A stretch of DNA of 64,000 nt from Qipengyuania aurantiaca (GCF_019711375.1 NZ_CP081295.1:2517001-2581000); one strand, 5' to 3'. Positions 48,106 to 56,789 are shown, counted from the stretch's first letter. Program-made: numbers and translations. The notes: a model not told the origin generated them from the sequence alone.

Positions 48106-49176
48106 TCAGTACTCCTCCACCAGGACGTCGGTGTAGAGTTCGCTCGGATCCGGCTCGGGCGAGTTCTCGGCGAAATCCGCCGCTTCGCTCACGACCTTGC
48201 GGATGCCCTTGTCGATGGCTTTCAAGTCTTCCTCGCTATTGCCCTGTTCGATCAGGATCTTTTTCAGGCCCTCGATCGGGTCCTTGTGTTCCTTGACGTC
48301 CTGCACTTCCTCGCGCGTGCGGTACTTGGCCGGATCGGACATGGAGTGGCCGCGATAGCGGTAGGTTTCGCATTCCATGAGCACCGGGCCACGGCCCTCA
48401 CGCACATGCTTGAACGCGATCTCGGCCGCCTGGCGCACTTCGAGCACGTCCATGCCGTTGACCTTCATGCCTGGGATGCGGAACGCGGTGCCGCGGCGGT
48501 AGAACTCGGTTTCGGCCGAGCTGCGGCTGACCGCTGTGCCCATCGCGTACTGGTTGTTTTCGATGACGAAGACGATCGGCAGCTTCCACAAGGCCGCCAT
48601 GTTGAACGTCTCGTAGACCTGGCCCTGGTTGGCCGCGCCGTCACCGAAGTAGGCGAGGCACAGGCCGCCATCCTCGTTGTACTGATGCGCGAGCGCCAGC
48701 CCGCCACCAAGCGCGACCTGCGCGCCGACGATGCCGTGCCCGCCGTAGAACTTATGCTCGGTCGAGAACATGTGCATCGACCCGCCCTTGCCCTTGGAGA
48801 TACCGGCTTCGCGCCCGGTAAGCTCGGCCATGATGACCTTGGGATCGATACCGTAGGCGAGCATGTGGCCATGGTCGCGATAGCCGGTGATCACGCTGTC
48901 GAGCTTCTCGGTCAGGGCGGACTGGAGGCCGACGGCAACCGCTTCCTGTCCGATATAGAGATGGCAGAAACCGCCGATCAGGCCGAGGCCATAAAGCTGG
49001 CCAGCGCGTTCCTCGAAACGGCGGATCAGCAGCATCTGCTCGTAGAAGTGGCGTAGCTGGTCGCCCGAAGCGTCGTACCGCTTGTACTTTTCGAGCTCTT
49101 CCTGGAGCGAATGGAGCGCGAAATCGGGGTTTTCCGAGGGGCTGCGCGGGGCTTCTTTCTTGGGGGCCTTGGCCAA
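48106..49176 (-). CDS. pdhA: Pyruvate dehydrogenase E1 alpha
   Basis: Alpha subunit of E1, binds thiamine diphosphate and decarboxylates pyruvate. 356 residues, TTG start (49174-49176) with AAAAGGGA upstream. The TPP motif reads GDGAANQGQVYE followed about 25 residues later by ENNQYAMGT; HGHMLAYG and KGKGGSMHMFS are also characteristic. Cotranscribed with pdhB. Confidence 0.95.
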   Translation of the reverse strand: MAKAPKKEAPRSPSENPDFALHSLQEELEKYKRYDASGDQLRHFYEQMLLIRRFEERAGQLYGLGLIGGFCHLYIGQEAVAVGLQSALTEKLDSVITGYRDHGHMLAYGIDPKVIMAELTGREAGISKGKGGSMHMFSTEHKFYGGHGIVGAQVALGGGLALAHQYNEDGGLCLAYFGDGAANQGQVYETFNMAALWKLPIVFVIENNQYAMGTAVSRSSAETEFYRRGTAFRIPGMKVNGMDVLEVRQAAEIAFKHVREGRGPVLMECETYRYRGHSMSDPAKYRTREEVQDVKEHKDPIEGLKKILIEQGNSEEDLKAIDKGIRKVVSEAADFAENSPEPDPSELYTDVLVEEY

Positions 49177-49312
49177 AACGTATCGTCCCTTTTCCTGTCG
49201 GGAAATTCTCTCGCTGCGCCTATAGGCACAGCGTTACGGGCAGCGCAACACGATGCGGTGCCTGCATACGAAAACCTTACGGAAAAGCGGGGGTTCCGAG
49301 CCGTTCAGCCCG

Positions 49313-49627
49313 TCAGTCGTCGATCTTGATCACGACTTCGTCGGGGTGGACGACGTTGAGCTGGCTGCGCAGCAATTCGCCCACCATATCCGGATCGGCA
49401 TGATCCGGGTGTAGCAGCGCCACCTTGTTCTGGAGCGCGGCGCGTTCCTTCTGTAGCGTTTCGAGCTGGGCCTTGCGCTGATCGAGCAGGCGCAGGTTCT
49501 CGCTCCACGCGAGAAGGCCCGAAGGTCCGGCCATAGCGAGGCCGCCGAGCGCAAGCATGACGACGAGCGCAGCGTTCTGCGTCGTCTTCTGCTTTCGCAC
49601 ACCGTCGATTCTGTGGCCCCGCCTCAT
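49313..49627 (-). CDS. ftsB: Cell division protein FtsB/DivIC-like
   Basis: Septum formation initiator of 104 residues: short basic cytoplasmic start, one TM helix (about 18-38), then a heptad coiled coil ([19 protein letters not shown]) and a C-terminal tail ending VIKIDD. It bridges FtsL and FtsQ in the divisome. Upstream of pdhA with 136 bases between, a neighbourhood also seen in other alphaproteobacteria. Confidence 0.87.
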   Translation of the reverse strand: MRRGHRIDGVRKQKTTQNAALVVMLALGGLAMAGPSGLLAWSENLRLLDQRKAQLETLQKERAALQNKVALLHPDHADPDMVGELLRSQLNVVHPDEVVIKIDD

Positions 49628-49798
49628 GTTTCCACAGAATCACAGTTAACACGGTTGCGCAAGGGGATTTGTCTCCGTGTCCCACCGGCTTGCGACGGAC
49701 GGAACCGCCTCATCTGCCAAGCCGTTGAAACCTTGACAGTGGCCGAAGTGCGGCCTAACTGGTTTCCATTGAAACTAATTGCCAGTCAGAGGATTTCC

Positions 49799-50920
49799 AT
49801 GCCCGACCTTTTCGAAAACCCCATCGGCCTCGACGGCTTCGAATTTGTCGAATTCTGCGCGCCAAAGAAAGGCGTCATCGAACCGGTTTTCGAAGCCATG
49901 GGCTTCATCAAGGTTGCCACGCACCGCTCCAAGGACGTGGACCTGTGGCGCCAGGGCGGCATCAACCTCATCCTCAACTACGAACCGCGCAGCGCAGCCT
50001 GGTATTTTGCGCGCGAGCATGGTGCCTCGGCTTGCGGCATGGGCTTCCGCGTCCGCAACGCCAAGGAAGCGTATGAGGAGCTGCTCAAGCGCGGGGCAGA
50101 GCCGGTCAGCGTCGAAACCGGCCCGATGGAACTGCGCATCCCCGCCATCCGCGGTATAGGTGGCGCGATCGTCTATCTGATCGACCGCTATGCCGAGCAG
50201 GGCGAAGAGGGCCTGTCGATCTATGACATCGACTTCGAATATCTCGACGGGGTCGAAAAGTGGCCGGTCGGCGCGGGTTTCAACGTGATCGATCACCTGA
50301 CGCACAACGTCTACAACGGGCGCATGAAGTACTGGGCGGATTATTACGAAACGCTCTTCAACTTCCGCGAAATCCGCTTCTTCGACATCAAGGGCGAGTA
50401 TACCGGCCTGACGTCGAAGGCGCTCACCGCACCCGACGGCAAGATCCGTATTCCGCTCAACGAAGAAGGCGAAGGCGGCAAGGGCCAGATCGAGGAGTTC
50501 CTCAAGGAATTCAACGGCGAAGGCATCCAGCACATCGCCCTGATCTGTGACGATCTCATCAAGTGCTGGGACAACCTCAAGGAACTGGGTGTTCCTTTCA
50601 TGACCGCCCCGCCCGAGACCTATTACGAGATGTTGTCCGAGCGGCTGCCCGGCCATGGCGAGAATGAGAACGAACTCAAGGCGCGCGGCATTCTGATGGA
50701 CGGCACGACCGAAGGCGGCACCCCTCGCCTCCTCCTGCAGATCTTTGCCGAGGCGCAGGTCGGCCCGGTCTTCTTCGAATTCATCCAGCGCAAGGGTGAC
50801 GACGGCTTCGGTGAAGGCAACTTCAAGGCGCTGTTCGAAAGCATGGAACGTGACCAGATCAAGCGCGGCGTGCTTAGCGTGGAAGATGCCAAGTCGGTCG
50901 AAGCGGAGCCGGCAGAGTAG
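49799..50920 (+). CDS. hppD: 4-hydroxyphenylpyruvate dioxygenase
   Basis: Non-haem Fe(II) enzyme of tyrosine catabolism, forming homogentisate. ATG 49799 with AGAGGA upstream; 373 residues. Two VOC domains; the iron ligands H166 (VIDHLTH), H245 (GIQHIAL) and E327 (FFEFIQR) are all present. No homogentisate dioxygenase gene is in the window. A VOC protein follows after a REP-like palindrome. Confidence 0.95.
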   Translation: MPDLFENPIGLDGFEFVEFCAPKKGVIEPVFEAMGFIKVATHRSKDVDLWRQGGINLILNYEPRSAAWYFAREHGASACGMGFRVRNAKEAYEELLKRGAEPVSVETGPMELRIPAIRGIGGAIVYLIDRYAEQGEEGLSIYDIDFEYLDGVEKWPVGAGFNVIDHLTHNVYNGRMKYWADYYETLFNFREIRFFDIKGEYTGLTSKALTAPDGKIRIPLNEEGEGGKGQIEEFLKEFNGEGIQHIALICDDLIKCWDNLKELGVPFMTAPPETYYEMLSERLPGHGENENELKARGILMDGTTEGGTPRLLLQIFAEAQVGPVFFEFIQRKGDDGFGEGNFKALFESMERDQIKRGVLSVEDAKSVEAEPAE

Positions 50921-50934
50921 TCCTGAGGATTTTT

Positions 50935-51026
50935 CCGTTCGTGCTGAGCTTGTCGAAGCACCGCTCTTCCTTTGAGAGCGACGGTTCAGAAGAAGTACGG
51001 CCCTTCGACAAGCTCAGGGCGAACGG
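50935..51026. repeat. REP-like dispersed palindrome, copy 2
   Basis: Same arms as the element at 11715-11814: CCGTTCGTGCTGAGCTTGTC near 50937 and GACAAGCTCAGGGCGAACGG near 51007, with about 50 unrelated bases between. It ends at the first possible start codon of the VOC gene, between it and hppD. Confidence 0.8.
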
Positions 51027-51041
51027 ATGAGAGGTTTTGAA

Positions 51042-51614
51042 ATGACCGATCAGGCATCACACCCCGTAAAGCTGGGCGGCGTCCACCACGCCGCCTACCG
51101 CTGCAAGGACGCGAAAGAGACCGTCGAGTGGTACGGCAAGGTCCTGGGCATGGACTACACCACGGCCTTCGCCGAGGACCACGTGCCGTCCACCGGGGAA
51201 TACGATCCCTACATGCACGTCTTCCTCGACGCGGGTAACGGCAACATCCTCGCCTTCTTCGAACTGCCCAACCAGAAGGACATGGGCCGCGACGAGAATA
51301 CGCCGCAGTGGGTCCAGCACCTCGCGTTCAAGGTCGACAGCGAGGACGAACTCCTAGCTGCCAAGGACCATGTCGAGAGCCTCGGCATCGACGTCCTCGG
51401 CCCGACGCATCATGGAATCTTCAAGTCGATCTATTTCTTCGACCCGAACGGCCACCGCGTGGAACTCGCCACCGACATCGGCACTGACGAGCAGTATGCG
51501 GAGCTTAAGCGCGTGGCTCCCTTGATGCTGGAAGAATGGAGCGAGACCAAGAAGGCCCCGCGCCATGCCGACTGGCTGCACGAACTGGCTCGCAAGGAAC
51601 ACGGTCAGGGCTAA
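51042..51614 (+). CDS. VOC-family (glyoxalase-like) protein
   Basis: 190-residue single-domain vicinal-oxygen-chelate protein. ATG 51042 is chosen because GAGAGG stands seven bases before it; ATG 51027 lies at the end of the repeat. Possible metal ligands are H20-H21 (GVHHAAY), E71-like FFELPN and the C-terminal HRVELATD. Reaction unknown; closeness to hppD suggests aromatic catabolism but is weak evidence. Confidence 0.82.
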   Translation: MTDQASHPVKLGGVHHAAYRCKDAKETVEWYGKVLGMDYTTAFAEDHVPSTGEYDPYMHVFLDAGNGNILAFFELPNQKDMGRDENTPQWVQHLAFKVDSEDELLAAKDHVESLGIDVLGPTHHGIFKSIYFFDPNGHRVELATDIGTDEQYAELKRVAPLMLEEWSETKKAPRHADWLHELARKEHGQG

Positions 51615-51690
51615 CGCCCGTTAACCGCCAATTTCTGCGCTTTTGGAACCCGCTGCGGTGCACAACGTTGCTCCGCAAAGGGAGCCTTGC

Positions 51691-52569
51691 GTGAATTACA
51701 TCCAGACCTTGCGTGAACAGCTGCAATCCATGGGCGAAGGGTTCATCGAATCCTTGCCCAGTATCGCGATCGCGCTGTTCATCATCCTGCTGACGTGGAT
51801 CATTGCCCGGTTCGCCGTGCGCATTTCCGACATGATCGTCGGCCGGACAGAAATCCGCGCCAGTCTGAAGGCGCTGGTCGATACGGCGGTCCGCCTCACC
51901 ATCTGGGTACTCGGTCTCTTCATCGCGGCCGTCGTGGTGATGCCCGACCTGACGCCCGCCAGCCTGCTCGCAGGCCTCGGCATTGGCGCGGTCGCCATCG
52001 GTTTTGCCTTCCAGGACATCTTCGAGAATTTCTTTGCCGGCATCCTCATCATGCTGCGCGAGAAGATGCAGATCGGCGATATCATCGAATGCGAGGGTAT
52101 CACCGGCAAGGTCGAGCACATTACCCTGCGCGAAACGCATGTCCGCAAATTATCGGGCGAACTGACGGTCGTACCCAACTCGATCCTGTTCAAGAACCCG
52201 GTCGAGATCCTGACCGATGTCGAACAGCGACGGCACGATGTGGTGGTGGGCGTTTCCTACGATACCAATCTCGACCACGCCGCCGACGTGATCCGCCGCG
52301 CGGTGGAGAATGTCGACGACGTGCTCGCCAGCAAGGGCATCGACATTTTTGCGCAGGAGTTCAACTCCAGCTCGGTCGATTTCCTCGTGCGCTGGTGGGC
52401 TGGTTCCTCGCCCCGTTCGGGCTGGGAAAGCAAGGACAAGGTGGTTCGGGCGATCAAGGCGGCGCTCGACGATGTCGGGATCGAGATCCCCTTCCCCTAT
52501 GTCACCCACACTTTCAAGGAAACGGTGCCGGTCAGCCAATTGGGTGACAGCAGCAAGCGCACGCCCTAA
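51691..52569 (+). CDS. MscS-type small mechanosensitive channel
   Basis: Inner-membrane pressure valve, 292 residues from GTG 51691 (AAAGGGAG upstream). Three TM helices (about 20-42, 68-92, 95-120); the pore helix LLAGLGIGAVAIGFAFQD has the Gly/Ala packing of MscS. The beta domain (GDIIECEGITGKVEHI) and C-terminal alpha/beta region follow. Family and size are typical. Confidence 0.92.
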   Translation: MNYIQTLREQLQSMGEGFIESLPSIAIALFIILLTWIIARFAVRISDMIVGRTEIRASLKALVDTAVRLTIWVLGLFIAAVVVMPDLTPASLLAGLGIGAVAIGFAFQDIFENFFAGILIMLREKMQIGDIIECEGITGKVEHITLRETHVRKLSGELTVVPNSILFKNPVEILTDVEQRRHDVVVGVSYDTNLDHAADVIRRAVENVDDVLASKGIDIFAQEFNSSSVDFLVRWWAGSSPRSGWESKDKVVRAIKAALDDVGIEIPFPYVTHTFKETVPVSQLGDSSKRTP

Positions 52570-52644
52570 GGGTTGCAAACAGAAACGGGAATCGCGCGTG
52601 GCCATTGCCTGTCCGCGCTCCCGTGCAACCGGGGAGAGACGGCC

Positions 52645-53559
52645 ATGGACATCCTTCGCACACCGGCAGAGCGCTTTGACGACATTCCCGACTATCCCTT
52701 CGCGGAGAACTGGTTCGAGGTCGACCTCGGCAACGGGCAGACAGCACGCCAGCACTATGTCGACGAAGGGGACAAGGGCGCCCCGCCCGTCCTTCTGTTC
52801 CATGGCGAGCCGAGCTGGTCCTTCCTCTATCGCAAGATGATCCCGATCTTGGTCGACGCGGGGTTCCGCGTGCTCGCGCCCGACCTCATCGGTTTCGGCA
52901 AGAGCGACAAGCCCGACGACATCGCTTTCTTCACCTACGAGCTTCATGTCGACTGGCTCAAGCAATGGCGCAACGCGGTCGAACCGCGTCCTGCGGCGCT
53001 GTTCTGCCAGGACTGGGGCGGCTTGCTGGGCCTGCGCATGGTGGCGCACGATCCCGACCTCTTCGACTGCGTCGTCGCCAGCAACACCTTCCTGCCCGCA
53101 GGCGGCACGCCCTCACAGGCCTTCCTCGCCTGGCGCGAGTTTGCGCGCTCTTCGCCCGATTTCCGCATCGGTCCGCTGCTCGACCGCGCTACCCAGACGC
53201 CGCTGACCGAGGCCGAAATCGCCGCTTATGACGCGCCCTTTCCTGACGAGCCATCGAAGGCCGCAGCGCGCGCCTTCCCTTCGCTCGTTCCCGTCGAGGA
53301 TGGCATGCCGGGCGTGGCCGAGAACAAGGCCGCCTGGCCCGCGCTCGCCGCGTTCGACAAGCCGTTCCTCACGCTTTTTGGCGACGAGGACCCGATCACC
53401 AAGGGCAGCGAGAAATTCCTGATCGACCGGATCGAAGGCGCCGCCGGGCTCGACCATCGCACACTCAGCCCCTGCGGCCATTTCTGCCAAGAAGACCAGC
53501 CCGAAGCGCTGGCACAGGGTGTGATCGACATGGCGCGCAAGGCAGGCCACCTCGCGTGA
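52645..53559 (+). CDS. Haloalkane dehalogenase (HLD-I-like alpha/beta hydrolase)
   Basis: Alpha/beta-hydrolase of 304 residues, ATG 52645 after GGGGAGAGA. Motifs fit haloalkane dehalogenases: oxyanion HGEPSW (53-58), nucleophile D123 with halide-binding W124 (CQDWGG), acid D249 in GDEDPIT, base H279 (CGHFCQED), and W163 as probable second halide ligand. The acid placement fits subfamily I. It would turn alkyl halides into alcohols; the natural substrate is unknown. An MFS gene starts inside its stop codon. Confidence 0.9.
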   Translation: MDILRTPAERFDDIPDYPFAENWFEVDLGNGQTARQHYVDEGDKGAPPVLLFHGEPSWSFLYRKMIPILVDAGFRVLAPDLIGFGKSDKPDDIAFFTYELHVDWLKQWRNAVEPRPAALFCQDWGGLLGLRMVAHDPDLFDCVVASNTFLPAGGTPSQAFLAWREFARSSPDFRIGPLLDRATQTPLTEAEIAAYDAPFPDEPSKAAARAFPSLVPVEDGMPGVAENKAAWPALAAFDKPFLTLFGDEDPITKGSEKFLIDRIEGAAGLDHRTLSPCGHFCQEDQPEALAQGVIDMARKAGHLA

Positions 53560-54731
53560 CCACAGCCTCGCGGCTGACCGCGACACAGGAATACTCGCTC
53601 GCCTTCGCCGCCGCGGTGGTGACCGCGAACGCCTATTACATCCACCCGATCATCGGAGACGTAGCGGCGCATTTCGGGGTCAGCGAGGCGCGGATCGGGC
53701 TGGTCCCGGCGCTGAACCAGATTGCGCTGGCCGTTGGGATCCTCTTGCTCCTGCCGCTGGGGGACCGTTATTCGAACCGCCGCCTGACGATCCTTTTCGC
53801 AAGCGGGCAGACCATTTCGCTGGCCATCATGACACTCGCCCAGAGCTTCGTCGGCTTTACGGCGGGCTCGACGCTGCTCGGCTTCTTCACCATCGCGCCC
53901 TACCTCCTTCCCGCCTACGCCTCGAAGCGGGTCGCGCCGGAGCGGCTTGGCCATGTCACCGCCCTGCTGACCGCCGGAGTAATTCTCGGCATCCTTATCG
54001 CACGGGTCGGTGCCGGCTGGGTGGCCGAGCATTACGGCTGGCGCCTAGTCTATTGGATTGCCACCGGACTGATGCTCGCCGTCACCCTCGCCCTGCCCCG
54101 GCTGATGGAAGGCGGCGAGCGGGACCGCGGCGGCGAGAGCTACTGGGCGCTTGTCTTCTCGGTATTTGCCTTGGCGCGCCGCCATCGCGAAGTCCTGCTG
54201 TCCGGCGCGATTCAGGCACTGAATTTCGCACAGTTCATCGCCCTGTGGCTGGCGTTGGCGCTTTACCTGACGGCCCCGCCACTCGGTTACGGGACGGACG
54301 TCGTCGGCTATCTTGCCGCCATTGCGGCGGTGAGCATTCTGTCCACCCCGCGCCTCGGCCGCTGGGCCGACCGGATCGGCGCCCGGCGCGCGCGCTTCGT
54401 TTTCGCCTGCATCCAGCTTGTGGGCATCGCGCTCTTCTGGCCGCTCGGCGGATCGCTCTGGGGGATAATCATCCCCCTCGTCATCGTAAACCTCGTCGGA
54501 CCCGGGATCGACGTGACCGGTCGCATGACGTTCCTCTCGCTCGAGCCTGATCTCAGGACCCGTCTGACAACGGTCTATATCGTCCTGATGTTCATCGGCG
54601 GCGGCATCGGCAGCATCGGGGGAACGGCGGTCTACGGCAGATTCGGCTGGGCCGGTGTCTGCATCGCGCTCACGGCCTCTTCGGCATTGCTGACCGTGCT
54701 GTGCTGGGTGGCTGCCAAGAAGGGGAAGTAG
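53556..54731 (+). CDS. MFS transporter
   Basis: 391-residue major facilitator with 12 predicted TM helices and the loop motif GDRYSNRRL between TM2 and TM3. Resembles the YnfM/sugar-drug efflux branch. GTG start overlapping the dehalogenase by four bases (GTGA), so the two are translationally coupled and may share a substrate. Ends 120 bases before tRNA-Arg. Confidence 0.88.
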   Translation: MTTASRLTATQEYSLAFAAAVVTANAYYIHPIIGDVAAHFGVSEARIGLVPALNQIALAVGILLLLPLGDRYSNRRLTILFASGQTISLAIMTLAQSFVGFTAGSTLLGFFTIAPYLLPAYASKRVAPERLGHVTALLTAGVILGILIARVGAGWVAEHYGWRLVYWIATGLMLAVTLALPRLMEGGERDRGGESYWALVFSVFALARRHREVLLSGAIQALNFAQFIALWLALALYLTAPPLGYGTDVVGYLAAIAAVSILSTPRLGRWADRIGARRARFVFACIQLVGIALFWPLGGSLWGIIIPLVIVNLVGPGIDVTGRMTFLSLEPDLRTRLTTVYIVLMFIGGGIGSIGGTAVYGRFGWAGVCIALTASSALLTVLCWVAAKKGK

Positions 54732-54734
54732 GTG

Positions 54735-54792
54735 GTGCGCCCGACAGGATTGGCGCCTGCGGCGCCGTCTTCGCTTCGCTCCGACTCCGAAC
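54735..54792. repeat. tRNA-Arg 3'-end copy interrupted at the T loop (element B)
   Basis: GGTGCGCCCGACAGGATT (54734-54751) is the 3' end (CCA, acceptor, T stem) of a minus-strand tRNA-Arg. At the T loop it is broken by about 36 GC-rich bases (54752-54787), after which CGAAC resumes the T-loop sequence, but the rest of the tRNA is absent. The insert shares blocks with element A. Confidence 0.65.
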
Positions 54793-54815
54793 GAGGCACG
54801 AGCCTGAATGGGTAG

Positions 54816-54855
54816 ACCACACGAGGCGGCCCTTTACAGGACCGCCTCGTGTGGT
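54816..54855. repeat. Perfect 14-bp inverted repeat overlapping the 3' end of tRNA-Arg
   Basis: ACCACACGAGGCGG (54816-54829) and CCGCCTCGTGTGGT (54842-54855) pair over all 14 positions with a 12-base loop. The right arm covers the CCA and discriminator base of tRNA-Arg. No T tract follows on the minus strand. It may stop transcription or mark the processing point of the tRNA. Confidence 0.75.
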
Positions 54856-54928
54856 GTCCCCGACAGGATTCGAACCTGTGGCCTTCGGATTAGGAATCCG
54901 ACGCTCTATCCGACTGAGCTACGGGGAC
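54852..54928 (-). tRNA. tRNA-Arg (anticodon CCT)
   Basis: Minus strand: acceptor GTCCCCG pairs with CGGGGAC, discriminator A, CCA encoded; D arm GCTC-GAGC; anticodon arm GTCGGATTCCTAATCCGA with loop TTCCTAA (CCT, reading AGG); T arm ACAGGTTCGAATCCTGT. All stems pair. An interrupted relative lies 40 bases upstream at 54968-55108. Confidence 0.96.
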
Positions 54929-54967
54929 TTACCAAGGACGCCATAAGGTGAGGACATTTGGCTTGCA

Positions 54968-55108
54968 ACGCCCGACAGGATTGTCCTCCACTGCGTTCCC
55001 GACGCCTTCGTACTGCGTCCTTCGGCTCCGAACCTGTGGCCCCCAGATTAGGGAAGCGAAGCTGACCGAAGGTCTATCTGGTGCTCTATCCGACTGAGCA
55101 ACGGACGC
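54968..55108 (-). pseudogene. tRNA-Arg-like sequence with insertions in T loop and anticodon loop (element C)
   Basis: Removing two segments leaves a 73-base cloverleaf: acceptor GCGTCCG with CGGGCGT (two G-U pairs), D arm GCTC-GAGC, anticodon stem CCAGA-TCTGG, T stem ACAGG-CCTGT. A 46-base insertion (54983-55028) splits the T loop between TTCG and AAT, and about 22 extra bases lengthen the anticodon loop (55048-55076, 29 bases). CCA is not encoded. The likely anticodon is CCT, but the junction is ambiguous. All stems survive, which is odd for a decayed gene. Confidence 0.7.
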
Positions 55109-55147
55109 CCCGGGCACGCTGTATAGCGACTTGAAGTGAGGTGACAA

Positions 55148-55615
55148 TCAGTTGAGTTCGTCGGGTTCGGCGATCGGGAAAAGGATTGGGGCGACGGAAA
55201 TGCCTTCTGCTGCCAGGTCTTCGGCTTCCTTGCGGGTGGCCTTGCCGTGGATCGGTGCTTCGGCCTTCTCGCCGTAATGCTGCGAGCGCGCTTCGTCGGC
55301 GAACTTCTCGCCGACATAAGTACTGCTTTTCAACGCCTTGGCCTGCGCTTTTGCCAACTGCTTGAGCGCCTTTTCCACCTCGGGCGGCATGGGCGCGTTG
55401 GAGAGCTGGGTCTCCTTCGCAGTAGGGACTTTCGCCTCGACCGTATTGCCCTTCGCCGGAACCGCCGGAGCCATGGGCGCCTTGCCAACAGTCTTGCTGC
55501 CGCATTCCGGGCAGTCGACAAGGCCACGCGCCCGCTGGCTGTCATAGTCGGCGGAGGAGCCGAACCAGCCTTCGAAACGGTGGCCGTCGTCGCAGTGGAG
55601 GTCGTAGACGATCAT
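55148..55615 (-). CDS. DUF1178-family zinc-ribbon protein
   Basis: 155-residue protein of the DUF1178 family, ATG 55615. The N-terminus MIVYDLHCDDGHRFEGWFGS with C8, and C35-P-E-C38, forms a zinc-ribbon-like site; the C-terminus (about 85-155) has the family's helix and EGISVAPILFPI. Function unknown. It begins seven bases after the nitrilase-family gene, so they are cotranscribed; this pair recurs in alphaproteobacteria. Confidence 0.9.
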   Translation of the reverse strand: MIVYDLHCDDGHRFEGWFGSSADYDSQRARGLVDCPECGSKTVGKAPMAPAVPAKGNTVEAKVPTAKETQLSNAPMPPEVEKALKQLAKAQAKALKSSTYVGEKFADEARSQHYGEKAEAPIHGKATRKEAEDLAAEGISVAPILFPIAEPDELN

Positions 55616-55622
55616 CGGCGCG

Positions 55623-56438
55623 CTAATTGGCGATTTCGCGGCGATTGGCAAGGCTCGGGACCTGGGCGCGCACTTCCGCGATCCGCGCGGTGTCGATTTC
55701 GGCGCAACCGAGGCCTGCGCCCTCGCCTCCCATGTCGAGGCCAATTTCGCCCCAAGGGCCAACGACGAGGCTGTGGCCGTATGTCCGCCGCCCGTCCTCA
55801 TGCTCGCCCACCTGCGCGGCGGCGATGACATAGGCGCTCGCCTCGATCGCGCGGGCGCGCTGGAGGACGTGCCAATGCGCCTCGCCGGTAGGCACGGTGA
55901 AGGCGGCCGGTATCGCGATGGCGTCGCAGCGCGCCCTACCGAGCGCTTCGAACAGCGCAGGAAAGCGCAAGTCGTAGCAGACCGCCAGGCCCAATCTGCC
56001 AATCGGCGTTTCGACCGTCACCACCTTGTCTCCCGCGCGATAGGCGTTGGACTCCCGCCAGCTCTCGCCGCTGGCAAGATCGACGTCGAACATGTGGATC
56101 TTGTCGTAGCGCGCCATGATTTCCCCGGCAGGGTCGATGACGAAGGACCGATTAGCCCACTTGCCCTCGCCCGTATCGATGGCGAGCGAGCCAAGGCAGG
56201 TCCAGACGCCCTCTTTCGCGCAGGCTTCGCGAACCCGCGCCAAGACGCGATCGTCCTCCTCGCGCTTGATCGAAGCGGCAGCACGTTTCCGGTCGCGGTC
56301 GAGCAGGCCTGACATTTCGGGCGTGAACAGTATCGCCGCGCCCTCGCCTGCCGCCTTGGTGACGGCGTCAGCGATAGCGTTGCCATTGGCCACGGGATCG
56401 ATGCCCGTGGTCATCTGCAGGACGGCGATGCGGGTCAT
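55623..56438 (-). CDS. Carbon-nitrogen hydrolase, Nit/omega-amidase type
   Basis: 271-residue nitrilase-superfamily enzyme with the catalytic triad E41 (FTPEMS), K113 (YDKIHMFDVD) and C154 (AVCYDLRFP). The local motifs fit the Nit1/Nit2 branch, whose known roles are repair of deaminated glutathione and omega-amidase activity; adjacency to glutaredoxin makes a glutathione link attractive but unproven. It overlaps no gene but starts at the glutaredoxin stop. Confidence 0.9.
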   Translation of the reverse strand: MTRIAVLQMTTGIDPVANGNAIADAVTKAAGEGAAILFTPEMSGLLDRDRKRAAASIKREEDDRVLARVREACAKEGVWTCLGSLAIDTGEGKWANRSFVIDPAGEIMARYDKIHMFDVDLASGESWRESNAYRAGDKVVTVETPIGRLGLAVCYDLRFPALFEALGRARCDAIAIPAAFTVPTGEAHWHVLQRARAIEASAYVIAAAQVGEHEDGRRTYGHSLVVGPWGEIGLDMGGEGAGLGCAEIDTARIAEVRAQVPSLANRREIAN

Positions 56439-56702
56439 TCAGCCTGCGAGAAGCGCGTCGAGCTTGCCGGCCCGCTCCAGCGCGGCGAGCTCGTCCGATC
56501 CGCCGACATAGGTGTCGCCGATGAAGATCTGCGGCACCGTGCGCGCCTCTGGTGCACGCTCGAGCATCTCCTCGCGCATGGGGCCGCCCATGGTGATGTC
56601 GTGCTCGTGGTAGTCTGCACCCTTCTCGTCGAGCAGGCGCTTGGCGCGGAAGCAATAGCCGCAGCCGAACTTGGTGTAGATGTCGATATGAGGCTGGCTC
56701 AT
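56439..56702 (-). CDS. grxC: Glutaredoxin 3
   Basis: 87-residue glutathione-dependent disulfide reductase. ATG 56702; active site C14-G-Y-C17 (GCGYCFRAK), cis-proline in TVPQIFIG, and GGSDELAALE near the end. The active-site pair is CGYC rather than the usual CPYC. First gene of grxC-nit-DUF1178, divergent from hsp20. Confidence 0.94.
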   Translation of the reverse strand: MSQPHIDIYTKFGCGYCFRAKRLLDEKGADYHEHDITMGGPMREEMLERAPEARTVPQIFIGDTYVGGSDELAALERAGKLDALLAG

Positions 56703-56751
56703 GGGAATTCCTTGTTGTCTCGGCGGGTGTGGATAGGGCCACGTCCACCGG

Positions 56752-56779
56752 CTTGAAAGCGTTTTTCGAGCGCCTATCT
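56752..56779 (+). promoter_or_regulatory. Sigma-32 (RpoH) promoter of hsp20
   Basis: CTTG (56752-56755), then exactly 17 bases, then CCTATCT (56773-56779). This fits the alphaproteobacterial RpoH pattern CTTG-N17-CYTATnT. It predicts a leader of about 85 bases before the hsp20 start. Confidence 0.75.
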
Positions 56780-56789
56780 TGGTCCTGTC

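Noticed and set aside
46843..49056. Long plus-strand reading frame (737 codons) opposite pdhA/pdhB
   Set aside because: It is fully antisense to two conserved PDH genes; such frames are common in GC-rich DNA and the translation has no recognisable domain.
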